Below are positions 1 to 6,946 of a stretch of 64,000 nt of DNA, one piece after another. The notes below the pieces were generated by a model that saw only the letters and a list, made by a program, of their open reading frames with translations, did no database searches and was not told where the DNA came from. The position numbers were made by a program, and so were the translations under genes. This DNA comes from Limosilactobacillus oris DSM 4864 (GTDB lineage: Bacteria; Bacillota; Bacilli; Lactobacillales; Lactobacillaceae), in NCBI RefSeq assembly GCF_001434465.1, contig NZ_AZGE01000004.1:28140-92139 (forward strand), read 5' to 3'. Numbering within the stretch: position 1 is the first letter of the stretch; every line of letters begins with the position of its first letter.

Positions 1-238
1 CAAAACCTTGGCCTGCTTGTTGCCCGGTCGTCCCAAACTGGTCATACTGGGCCCGCTTTTGTGAGTCGCTCAGTACTTCGTAGGCTTCGTTAATATCCTT
101 AAACTTTTCCTCCGCCCCCGGTTCATGGTTGACGTCCGGGTGATACTTCGCTGCCAAGCGTCGGTAAGCATGTTTAATATCTGCCTCAGAAGCATCCTTT
201 GATACCCCTAAAACATCATAATAGTTCTTTTCTGCCAT
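1..238 (-). CDS. dnaJ: Chaperone DnaJ, N-terminal part (cut by window edge)
   Basis: Hsp40 co-chaperone that stimulates the DnaK ATPase and delivers unfolded clients in the cytoplasm. Only the first 79 codons are present. They read [18 protein letters not shown], a complete J-domain with the HPD tripeptide (KYHPDVN, about residues 31-37), then the start of the Gly-rich linker ([11 protein letters not shown]). The ATG at 238 follows the RBS GATGAGGG. It is the last gene of the hrcA-grpE-dnaK-dnaJ block, but a strong terminator and a possible separate promoter lie between dnaK and dnaJ, so it may be expressed partly on its own. The identity is secure; the zinc-finger and C-terminal domains lie outside the window. 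Confidence 0.97.
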   Translation of the reverse strand, partial: MAEKNYYDVLGVSKDASEADIKHAYRRLAAKYHPDVNHEPGAEEKFKDINEAYEVLSDSQKRAQYDQFGTTGQQAGQGF

Positions 239-270
239 TGATTATCCCTCATCACTTAATTGCTTGTTTA

Positions 271-300
271 GTTATACCATAAGTATGAACAGAAAGTAAA
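271..300 (-). promoter_or_regulatory. Possible dnaJ promoter
   Basis: On the minus strand a -35-like TTTACT (295-300) and a -10-like TATAAC (271-276) are 18 bp apart, about 35 bp upstream of the dnaJ ATG. The -35 half sits in the arm of the dnaK terminator. This is inferred from motif match only. Confidence 0.4.
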
Positions 301-338
301 AGCCAAAGTCCTGTCTGATTGGCCTTTGGCTTTTACTA
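293..338 (-). terminator. Terminator between dnaK and dnaJ
   Basis: A long inverted repeat: AGTAAAAGCCAAAG (295-308) pairs with CTTTGGCTTTTACT (324-337). The arms are U-rich on both strands, so it could stop transcripts from dnaK. Partial read-through into dnaJ would lower dnaJ relative to dnaK. Confidence 0.75.
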
Positions 339-347
339 AGCAATTAA

Positions 348-2222
348 TTACTTCTTGTCATCCGGAGTAACATCCTTGAAGTCACCATCAACGGTGTTGT
401 CATCACCCTTGCTGTCACCATTATTGTTGCCAGCGTTACCACCGTTTGGTTGAGGACCACCCTGAGCGTTGCCTTGTGCTCCTTGAGCCTGCTGGTACAG
501 CTTAACACTCAGGTCTTGGATAACCTTGTTCAAAGCATCCTTCTTGGCCTTCATGTCGTCCAGGTTGCCGCTTTCCTTAGCCTTCTTCAGGTCGTCACGG
601 GCACTTTCGGCCTTCTTGATGTCGTCTTCTGGAACCTTGCCCTTGACTTCCTTCAAGGTCTTGTCGACTTGGAAGAGTTCTTGGTCGACTTCGTTCTTCA
701 GGTCAACCTCTTCCTTCTTCTTCTTGTCGGCTTCGGCGTGTTCCTCAGCATCCTTCTTCATCCGCTCGATTTCTTCATCGCTCAGACCAGAGTTGGACTT
801 AATCGTGATGTTTTGCTTCTTGTGGGTACCCTGATCTTCAGCAGAAACGTTCACAATCCCGTTCTTGTCGATATCAAAGGTAACCTTGATTTGAGGAACA
901 CCACGAGGAGCAGCAGGAATATCTGTCAGCTGGAAGTTCCCTAAGGTCTTGTTGTCAGCAGCCATTGGCCGTTCACCCTGGAGAACGTGGATGTCAACGG
1001 CGGATTGGTTATCAGCAGCCGTTGAGAAAATCTGACTCTTGGAAGTTGGGATGGTCGTGTTCCGGTCAATCAGCTTCGTGAAGACCCCACCCATGGTTTC
1101 AATCCCAAGGGAGAGTGGCGTAACATCCAGCAACACAACGTCCTTCACGTCACCAGTCAGAACCCCACCTTGGATAGCAGCACCAAGGGCAACGGCTTCA
1201 TCAGGATTGATGGAGTGGTTTGGTTCCTTGCCGGTCAATTCCTTAACCATTTCTTGAACGGCTGGAATCCGGGTTGAACCACCGTTGAGGATAACTTCGT
1301 CGATGTCATCAAATGACAGGTCGGCATCCTTCAAGGCGTTCAGTACTGGTTGCTTCGTCCGTTCAACCAGGTCGTTAGTCAGTTGGTTGAATTGTGCCCG
1401 GGTCAAACTCTTTTCCAAGTGCAGTGGGCCATTTTCACCAGAGGAGATAAATGGCAGGCTGATTTGGGCTTCTTGGACACCGGAAAGGTCCTTCTTGGCC
1501 TTTTCAGCAGCGTCCTTCAACCGTTGCAGAGCCATCTTGTCTTGGGACAGGTCCACGCCATGCTCTTGCTTGAAGCCATCGATTAACCAGTCCATGATCT
1601 TTTGGTCAAAGTCATCCCCACCCAGGTGAGTATCACCGTTGGTTGAGAGAACTTGGAAGACCCCGTCCCCTAATTCCAGGATGGAAACATCAAAAGTCCC
1701 ACCACCAAGGTCGTAAACCAGGATCTTTTCATCCTTATCCTTCTTGTCCAGGCCGTAAGCCAAAGAAGAAGCAGTCGGTTCGTTGATAATCCGCTTAACG
1801 TCCAAGCCAGCGATCTTACCAGCGTCCTTAGTCGCCTGCCGCTGGGCATCGTTGAAGTATGCTGGCACGGTGATAACCGCCTTATCAACCGTATCACCGA
1901 TGTAGTCTTCAGCGTACTTCTTGAGGTATTGCAGAATCATTGCTGAAATTTCTTGTGGCGTGTACTTCTTGCCATCAATCTCAACCGTGTAGCCGGCTTC
2001 GCCCATGTGACTCTTAATGGAAGAAATCGTGTTTGGGTTCGTAATTGCTTGCCGCTTGGCAACTTCACCAACTTGCGTTTCACCGTTCTTAAATGAAACA
2101 ACGGATGGCGTTGTCCGGCTTCCTTCTGGGTTAGTAATAATCTTCGGTTCGTTACCTTCCATAACGGCAACGGCGGAGTTAGTAGTACCTAAATCAATAC
2201 CAATAATCTTGTTACTTGCCAT
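348..2222 (-). CDS. dnaK: Molecular chaperone DnaK (Hsp70)
   Basis: ATP-dependent Hsp70 chaperone working with DnaJ and GrpE. The 624-aa protein has the nucleotide-binding signatures GIDLGTTNS (residues 8-16), [15 protein letters not shown] (121-135) and [10 protein letters not shown] (171-180). These are followed by the interdomain linker around [13 protein letters not shown], the substrate-binding domain, the helical lid, and a disordered Gln/Gly/Asn-rich tail ending [14 protein letters not shown]. Length is normal for Firmicutes. ATG at 2222 is preceded by GAGAGGG. It is third in the operon after hrcA and grpE and is expected to be under HrcA/CIRCE control. Nothing looks damaged. Confidence 0.98.
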   Translation of the reverse strand: MASNKIIGIDLGTTNSAVAVMEGNEPKIITNPEGSRTTPSVVSFKNGETQVGEVAKRQAITNPNTISSIKSHMGEAGYTVEIDGKKYTPQEISAMILQYLKKYAEDYIGDTVDKAVITVPAYFNDAQRQATKDAGKIAGLDVKRIINEPTASSLAYGLDKKDKDEKILVYDLGGGTFDVSILELGDGVFQVLSTNGDTHLGGDDFDQKIMDWLIDGFKQEHGVDLSQDKMALQRLKDAAEKAKKDLSGVQEAQISLPFISSGENGPLHLEKSLTRAQFNQLTNDLVERTKQPVLNALKDADLSFDDIDEVILNGGSTRIPAVQEMVKELTGKEPNHSINPDEAVALGAAIQGGVLTGDVKDVVLLDVTPLSLGIETMGGVFTKLIDRNTTIPTSKSQIFSTAADNQSAVDIHVLQGERPMAADNKTLGNFQLTDIPAAPRGVPQIKVTFDIDKNGIVNVSAEDQGTHKKQNITIKSNSGLSDEEIERMKKDAEEHAEADKKKKEEVDLKNEVDQELFQVDKTLKEVKGKVPEDDIKKAESARDDLKKAKESGNLDDMKAKKDALNKVIQDLSVKLYQQAQGAQGNAQGGPQPNGGNAGNNNGDSKGDDNTVDGDFKDVTPDDKK

Positions 2223-2247
2223 TGTTTATTCCCTCTCTTAAATTAAT

Positions 2248-2820
2248 TTATTGTGCAACAACAACCATTGCTGGGCGCAAGACCCGGTCCTTGAGCTGGT
2301 AACCAGCTTGGAGGACCTTGACCACCGTCTCTGGCTTCTGGTCATCTTGAACCGGGACAGTTTGCACTGCCTGGTGCAGAGTCGGATCAAAGGTTTCCCC
2401 CTCGGCAGGAATCTCAGTAATCCCGTGGTCGGTCAGGGCCTTGATCAGGTGGTCGTGAACCATCTGAATCCCCTTTTTAAGCTGCTGACCATTTTCGTCG
2501 GTAACTTCAATGTTCAATGCCCGCTTCAGGTTATCCAAGACGGGCAAAACACTCTTGGAGAGATCCTGACCATCATACTTCAGAATCTGGGCGCGTTCTT
2601 TTTTAAAGCGGTTAGTCATGTTTTGAATTTCCGCTTCCGCACGCAGGTACTTATCATCCTTATCTGCTAACTGGGCTTTTAAGTCATCAATTTCTTTTTG
2701 CAGCTTTTCACAGCGGTGATGACACTGCTCATGATGTTTTGCCTGGTCAGACTTTGAATCTTTCTCAGGCTTCTGTTGAGCAGCCGCTTCCTGCTGGTCT
2801 TTCTTTTTTTCTTCTGCCAA
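2248..2820 (-). CDS. grpE: Nucleotide exchange factor GrpE
   Basis: Nucleotide exchange factor that releases ADP from DnaK. The 190-aa protein has an acidic/basic low-complexity N-terminus (to about residue 35), a long coiled coil (about 38-90) and the C-terminal beta-wing with the family ending VLRPAMVVVAQ. It lies between hrcA (12 bp upstream) and dnaK in the heat-shock operon. The disordered N-terminal segment contains a dense His/Cys cluster, HHEQCHHRC, just before the coiled coil; I do not recall this as a usual family feature, and it is listed as a finding. Confidence 0.96.
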   Translation of the reverse strand: MAEEKKKDQQEAAAQQKPEKDSKSDQAKHHEQCHHRCEKLQKEIDDLKAQLADKDDKYLRAEAEIQNMTNRFKKERAQILKYDGQDLSKSVLPVLDNLKRALNIEVTDENGQQLKKGIQMVHDHLIKALTDHGITEIPAEGETFDPTLHQAVQTVPVQDDQKPETVVKVLQAGYQLKDRVLRPAMVVVAQ

Positions 2821-2832
2821 ATGACTCGCCTC

Positions 2833-3885
2833 CTATGAATCGTAATAATGGCGGTAAAAATCAAGCAACCGCTTTGCTAGTTCTTGGCGAAAAGCATTCA
2901 CAATTCCGATTGTCCGTGAATATGGCATCCGGGTCGGTCCCAAAACGGCGATAATTCCCTTCCCATACTGGTCAACATTATACTTGGCCGTAATCAGGCT
3001 GTAATCGTTCAAGACCTGGTCCTTGGAAATCTCCGAGCCGATCTTAACGTTAATGTCTTTATTATCCGTCGAATCAGCTTCGAGAAGGTGCGACAGTTCA
3101 TCGTTGCGGTCTAGCAAGCTATACAGTGCCTGAAGTGCTTGCGGATCTTGGTTATTGGAAAAGCCTAAAATATTTAGGCGCCCGCCCACAAAGAACCGCT
3201 CCCGGGCTGCCCGTGAAACCACGTTGTCAAACAGGTCCAGGAAACCGTTCGTGCTGTGCATATAGTGCATCACCCGCACGGGAATATCGTCACTCAGCCG
3301 CTTGAGCACCTCTGCCAGCGGCAAGCCGACCAGTTGGTCATTGATCATCCGGACGACTGCCTGCAAAGCCTCCGTGTCAAAATCACGTGGCAAGGTAAAG
3401 GACTGACTCTCCACTTCCCCACTATCAGTAACCAGAATGGCAATTACCTTCCGATTTCCCAGTGGGACAACGCGGAACCCGCTCAAACGTACATCGGCTT
3501 GCTCTGGCTTTAGCGTAAACGCGGTGTATGAGGTCAAGTCGGATAAAATGTCAGCCGAATGCGAGACAATCTCATCAATTTTTTGAAAACTGGTCCCCAA
3601 TGAGTTTTGGATGACGACTAAATCGTTATCCGTTACCGCTCCCGGATCCAACAGATGGTCAACGTAATAACGATAACCCGTCTTTGATGGAACACGGCCA
3701 GAAGATGAGTGCTCCTTAGCAATTAAGCCTTGATCCTCCAGAACGGCCATTTCATTGCGGATTGTCGCCGAACTAACCTTAAACGGTAACTGTTCGGCCA
3801 GGTGCTTAGAACCAACCGGTTGACCCGTTGAGGTATATTGACGTACAATCGCTTGCAGGACCTTTTTTTGTCGCTGTGTTAGCAT
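2833..3885 (-). CDS. hrcA: Heat-inducible transcription repressor HrcA
   Basis: Repressor that binds CIRCE operators and is kept active by GroEL in other Firmicutes. The protein begins MLTQRQKKVLQAIVRQY, the usual winged-helix start. SSATIRNEMAVLEDQGLI is the recognition-helix region and SSGRVPSKTGYRYYVD follows it, then a GAF-like dimerisation domain. I start it at ATG 3885 (350 aa) because the RBS AAAGGGG lies at the right distance; a longer frame from GTG 3909 would begin inside the CIRCE operator. It is the first gene of the heat-shock operon and autoregulated through CIRCE. Confidence 0.97.
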   Translation of the reverse strand: MLTQRQKKVLQAIVRQYTSTGQPVGSKHLAEQLPFKVSSATIRNEMAVLEDQGLIAKEHSSSGRVPSKTGYRYYVDHLLDPGAVTDNDLVVIQNSLGTSFQKIDEIVSHSADILSDLTSYTAFTLKPEQADVRLSGFRVVPLGNRKVIAILVTDSGEVESQSFTLPRDFDTEALQAVVRMINDQLVGLPLAEVLKRLSDDIPVRVMHYMHSTNGFLDLFDNVVSRAARERFFVGGRLNILGFSNNQDPQALQALYSLLDRNDELSHLLEADSTDNKDINVKIGSEISKDQVLNDYSLITAKYNVDQYGKGIIAVLGPTRMPYSRTIGIVNAFRQELAKRLLDFYRHYYDS

Positions 3886-3902
3886 TTTGATCACATCCCC
3901 TT

Positions 3903-3929
3903 TTAGCACTCGTTAGGGCTAAGTGCTAA
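3903..3929. promoter_or_regulatory. CIRCE operator (HrcA binding site)
   Basis: TTAGCACTC, nine bases, then AAGTGCTAA: the canonical 9-9-9 inverted repeat with one mismatch in the right arm (A for G). It lies just downstream of the hrcA -10 box and upstream of the hrcA RBS, the standard place for repression of hrcA-grpE-dnaK. It also lies upstream of the divergent gene at 4001. Confidence 0.96.
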
Positions 3930-3940
3930 ACACAATTTAT

Positions 3941-3969
3941 AATATACCAATCCCCCGTCTAAAAGTCAA
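3941..3969 (-). promoter_or_regulatory. SigA-type promoter of hrcA-grpE-dnaK
   Basis: On the minus strand TTGACT (3964-3969), 17 bp, TATATT (3941-3946). Near-consensus vegetative promoter whose start point would fall at the edge of the CIRCE operator. Confidence 0.85.
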
Positions 3970-3980
3970 GGAATGTCAAA
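3964..3980 (+). promoter_or_regulatory. CtsR-like heptad direct repeat on the hrcA promoter
   Basis: AGTCAAG, GAA, TGTCAAA: two heptads with a three-base spacer, one mismatch each from the CtsR consensus RGTCAAA-NAN-RGTCAAA. It covers the hrcA -35 hexamer, so binding would block RNA polymerase. This is a motif match only; a ctsR gene is not in the window. Confidence 0.5.
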
Positions 3981-4000
3981 CTACAAAAGGAAGTTTTATC

Positions 4001-4369
4001 GTGAAGCAGGAAGAACGTTACATTCAACCACAAAATACCCGGGAAGCATTGCTCCTTATCCAAAAACTCTTTAACAGCTACCGCAATGCCCCGCTTACCC
4101 AGGAGTTACTCAATTATCACAATAACCTTATCTTTCGCCTTGGCAGTGATATCCATGATGCCGCGGTTAAGGAAGGGCAGCAGGCCCAGCTAGAAGACCT
4201 TTCTAATTTGAGCGCTGCCATGCGCCGCTGGACTACGATTCGCCTTTCCGGCCGGCCGTTCAACTTCAAGCTCCGGCATTTCAAATTGGTCAGCGACCAA
4301 ACGCCCAAGTTCAAACGCCAGGTTCATAAAATTCATCAAAGCGGCAGCCACCGGGCCAGTCGCCATTAA
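4001..4369 (+). CDS. Hypothetical 122-aa protein divergent from hrcA
   Basis: I do not recognise the family. I start it at GTG 4001 (VKQEERYIQPQNTREALL) because AAAGGAAG lies seven bases upstream; the frame is open further left but would run through the promoter and CIRCE site. The 122-aa product is mainly helical, soluble and without signal or membrane segments. It has a basic C-terminus rich in Lys, His and Arg (KFKRQVHKIHQSGSHRASRH), which could contact nucleic acid. It shares the 115-bp control region with hrcA and is followed by a strong hairpin terminator, which supports it as a real gene. Heat-shock co-regulation is possible but inferred. Confidence 0.7.
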   Translation: MKQEERYIQPQNTREALLLIQKLFNSYRNAPLTQELLNYHNNLIFRLGSDIHDAAVKEGQQAQLEDLSNLSAAMRRWTTIRLSGRPFNFKLRHFKLVSDQTPKFKRQVHKIHQSGSHRASRH

Positions 4370-4385
4370 AAAAGAGTATGAGAAA

Positions 4386-4425
4386 AAATGCCTAAAATCG
4401 GCTGGCAAGCTGATTTTAGGCATTT
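4386..4425 (+). terminator. Terminator after the 4001 gene
   Basis: AAATGCCTAAAATCgGC pairs with GCtGATTTTAGGCATTT, giving a stem of about 17 bp with a short loop, followed by TGTCTTTT. It lies 16 bp past the stop codon of the hypothetical gene. Confidence 0.85.
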
Positions 4426-4440
4426 GTCTTTTGACGTACA

Positions 4441-4518
4441 GCTAGCCTATTTGGGGTTGCTGCGCTGTTGCATTTTTATCTTTAAAACAGTAAAGAGACT
4501 GAGTTAATTCCCAGCCCC
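4441..4518 (+). repeat. Intergenic repeat family A, copy 1
   Basis: Starts GCTAGCCTATTT, then GCGCTGTTGCATTTTTA, CTTTAAAACAG, and a degenerate hairpin GAGACTG...CCCAGCCCC. It shares this block order with 17447-17533 and 26762-26882. It lies downstream of ribF. Confidence 0.7.
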
Positions 4519-4565
4519 TTGCTAGTTCTTACTAATTACAAAGATAACGCCAACTCTGTGTCAAC

Positions 4566-4610
4566 GGGAGTGGGAAAACGAACTAGGCAAGCTAGTCCTT
4601 TCCTGCTCCC
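4566..4610. repeat. Intergenic repeat family B, copy 1 (hairpin)
   Basis: GGGAG.GGAAA pairs with TTTCC.CTCCC around an inner CTAGGCAAGCTAG. It resembles 26706-26750 (inverted orientation) and 32805-32840. It lies directly downstream of the ribF stop codon and may act as its terminator. Confidence 0.6.
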
Positions 4611-4618
4611 ACTTTTGT

Positions 4619-5590
4619 TTACTCTAACGGCCAGTCAGACCGCGAAGCATCGGCTAGGACCCGGCGTGCATTCGTCTCATCATGGCGCATTTGAGCAACG
4701 AGTTCGTCAGCACCGGCAAACTTTTCTTCGCCACGCAGGTACTGGTACCACCGAACTCTAACCTCCTCACCATAAATCATTTGCTTAAAGTCAAAAAGGT
4801 AAATTTCCACCGTTAACTTCGCCGCCTTGCCAAAGGTGATGTTATGGCCAACACTCGCCATGCCGCCGTACCAACGATCACCGACTTTTACTTCCACCGC
4901 GTAAACACCGATTCCAGGAATCAGCTCTTCTTGTGGAGCCTCAATATTGGCAGTTGGGAACCCCAGGGTCCGGCCCCGCGCCAGTCCATGGACAACCAGG
5001 CCGCTGGTCTGATAGCGGTAACCGAGAGCCGTATTAGCTGCTCCTACCTGCCCCGTAGCGATTAGCTGACGAATTTGCCGTGAACCAACCTTGGCACCTG
5101 ATTGACCACTTAACGTAAACTTGGGAACCGTGACCACTTCGAACCGGCCAGCAGCATACATTGGCAGCCGTTCCATCGTCGCAACATCTTTCGTACCATA
5201 GGTATGGTCAAAACCAGCCACTACCACCTGGCTGTGAAAAGCCTGTAAGTAGTCCGTAACGAAGTCCTCGGGTGACAAACTGGCGTAGGCCGAGGTGAAA
5301 CTAACAAGGTAGACCAAGTCCACGCCCAGCTCTTCTAATAATTCTAACTTCCGCTTGGTAGTCGACAGGTAGTCAAAGCCAGCTGGATACTGGTGGTAAA
5401 CGATTCCGGGCGCGTGATCATAGGTGAGGACTGCCAGGGGCAGATTCCGTTCCTGTGCAATCTTCTTAGCAGTTCCAATCACTTCCTGGTGGCCCCGGTG
5501 GACACCATCGAAAAAGCCCATCGCCAGCACAACCGGCCCGTCCGGAACCAACTGGTGATTTAACGGGTGGTGAATTTTAATTACTCGCAA
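4619..5590 (-). CDS. ribF: Bifunctional riboflavin kinase / FAD synthetase
   Basis: Phosphorylates riboflavin to FMN and adenylates FMN to FAD. The 323-aa protein has an N-terminal nucleotidyltransferase domain with MGFFDGVHRGHQ (HxGH-type, about residues 24-35) and SRQIRQLIATGQ. The C-terminal riboflavin kinase domain carries GRTLGFPTANI. It is the last gene of the rimP-to-ribF operon, 11 bp after truB, the usual Firmicutes arrangement. No FMN riboswitch is expected or seen because it is internal to an operon. Repeat copies A1 and B1 lie just past the stop. Confidence 0.97.
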   Translation of the reverse strand: MRVIKIHHPLNHQLVPDGPVVLAMGFFDGVHRGHQEVIGTAKKIAQERNLPLAVLTYDHAPGIVYHQYPAGFDYLSTTKRKLELLEELGVDLVYLVSFTSAYASLSPEDFVTDYLQAFHSQVVVAGFDHTYGTKDVATMERLPMYAAGRFEVVTVPKFTLSGQSGAKVGSRQIRQLIATGQVGAANTALGYRYQTSGLVVHGLARGRTLGFPTANIEAPQEELIPGIGVYAVEVKVGDRWYGGMASVGHNITFGKAAKLTVEIYLFDFKQMIYGEEVRVRWYQYLRGEEKFAGADELVAQMRHDETNARRVLADASRSDWPLE

Positions 5591-5601
5591 CCTGGTCCCT
5601 C

Positions 5602-6501
5602 CTAGTTCACAGAAAACATTTTCGTCGGCTTATAGTGGTCGGTATCCCGGTGATACAGCGCCTTCACCTGGTGATCATATTTCAGGACGACCTCCGCGGC
5701 CGCCAAAGGAAGCTCCGCGGCTGGCAGCCAGCCGCCATTTTGAACTGCCCGCCACTGCTTTTCCGTCAGCTCAACGACCGGATAATCCTTCAACGCATAG
5801 TCAAGCGGGTAGAGGTAGCGTTTCATCGTTTGGCTAGCCACCGCGTCCTGTACATCCGCTAAACTGAGGGTCTGATCAATTGTGAAGCCGCCACTCTCCA
5901 GGCGGGTCAACCACTTCATTGCCCCCGGATAGCCTAGTTGCCGGGCAAGGTCGACCACTAAGGTCCGCACATAGGTACCCTTCGAGCAAGCAACCTTAAA
6001 AAAGACGTGCTGCTCTTGTTGTGCTTGGTCGTAGTGGTTACGGATTAGCGTAAAGTCGGTAATCGTGACGTGACGGGCCGGCCGGTCCACCGTTTCTCCT
6101 GCACGGGCATACTCATACAGCCGCTTACCGTTAACTTTAACTGCTGAATACATGGGGGGAACCTGGGTAATCTCGCCGGTTAGCTTGGTCATCGCCGCGG
6201 TGACCGCTTCGTCACTGATGGCTGCTTTCACTGGTGCCTGTTCAATCACCTGACCATCAAAATCCTCCGTCTCCGTGGCCCGACCAATCACCAACTCCCC
6301 CTGGTAAACCTTGCCACTCTGCATCAAGTATTCAACTGCTTTGGTAGCAGTACCCACGCAGATCGGCAAGACCCCATCAACCGATGGATCAAGCGTACCA
6401 GAATGGCCGATTTTACGAGTCTTGAGGATGCGCCGCAAGCGGCTGACACAGTCAAAACTGGTCATCCCCCGTTCTTTGTATAAAGGAATAATTCCGTCCA
6501 T
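5602..6501 (-). CDS. truB: tRNA pseudouridine(55) synthase TruB
   Basis: Makes pseudouridine 55 in the T-loop of tRNAs. The protein begins MDGIIPLYKERGMTSFDCV, and the catalytic Asp sits in HSGTLDPSVDGVLPI (about residues 34-48). YSAVKVNGKRLYEYARAGE is the second conserved block. I choose ATG 6501 (299 aa) because CGGAGG lies 10 bases upstream; the earlier ATG at 6510 almost abuts the RBS. It lies between rbfA and ribF. A hairpin precedes it, so read-through from rbfA or a local start may matter. Confidence 0.97.
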   Translation of the reverse strand: MDGIIPLYKERGMTSFDCVSRLRRILKTRKIGHSGTLDPSVDGVLPICVGTATKAVEYLMQSGKVYQGELVIGRATETEDFDGQVIEQAPVKAAISDEAVTAAMTKLTGEITQVPPMYSAVKVNGKRLYEYARAGETVDRPARHVTITDFTLIRNHYDQAQQEQHVFFKVACSKGTYVRTLVVDLARQLGYPGAMKWLTRLESGGFTIDQTLSLADVQDAVASQTMKRYLYPLDYALKDYPVVELTEKQWRAVQNGGWLPAAELPLAAAEVVLKYDHQVKALYHRDTDHYKPTKMFSVN

Positions 6502-6529
6502 TTTCCGCATTCCTCCGTATGTATTTTAA

Positions 6530-6566
6530 AAGGGGGCTGGGCTGAGCTCGGCCATCCCGCTCCCTT
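6530..6566 (-). terminator. Hairpin between rbfA and truB
   Basis: GGGAGCGGGATGGC and GCCCAGCCCCC form an imperfect GC-rich stem around GAGCTC, followed on the minus strand by TTTT. It may reduce transcription into truB-ribF. Confidence 0.5.
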
Positions 6567-6573
6567 TTTCGGA

Positions 6574-6933
6574 CTACTTGTCCTGCTTGTGAAGCTGGTT
6601 GATCAACTGGTCAATCCGACTCCCATAAGCTACAGACTTGTCCCGTTCAAACTTAATTTCCGGTGTCTTGAAGATATTCAACCGGGCGCCCAGTTCACTT
6701 CGAATCAGGCCAGTCGCCTTATCCAGCCCCGCCTGCACCTTTTCCATCTCCGATGCTTTATCAGATAGGATACTGTAATAAATCGTTGCTTGCTGGAGGT
6801 CACCGGTAACGTCAACCCCGGTAATCGTAACTCCTTGGACCCGCGGATCCCGGACCCGCTTCAAAAGAATATCATCGACTTCCCGCTGAATTTGCTGGGC
6901 GAGCCGATCGACCCGGTATTGTTTGTTAGGCAT
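6574..6933 (-). CDS. rbfA: 30S ribosome-binding factor A
   Basis: Small KH-like protein needed for 16S rRNA 5'-end maturation and late 30S assembly. The 119-aa protein begins MPNKQYRVDRLAQQIQREVDDIL and has RDPRVQGVTITGVDVTGDL and TPEIKFERDKS, typical family blocks. It lies 13 bp downstream of infB, the conserved nusA-infB operon order. Nothing unusual. Confidence 0.97.
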   Translation of the reverse strand: MPNKQYRVDRLAQQIQREVDDILLKRVRDPRVQGVTITGVDVTGDLQQATIYYSILSDKASEMEKVQAGLDKATGLIRSELGARLNIFKTPEIKFERDKSVAYGSRIDQLINQLHKQDK

Positions 6934-6946
6934 ACTTATATCCTCC

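Noticed and set aside
450..1629. Several plus-strand open frames across dnaK
   Set aside because: They are the reverse of a highly expressed gene with biased codons; sequence is Leu/Ser low-complexity without motifs.
3886..3909. Longer hrcA start at GTG 3909
   Set aside because: It would begin inside the CIRCE operator and upstream of the RBS AAAGGGG; the family start MLTQRQ at 3885 fits.
4619..5600. FMN riboswitch for ribF
   Set aside because: ribF is the last gene of an operon and no leader space exists before it.
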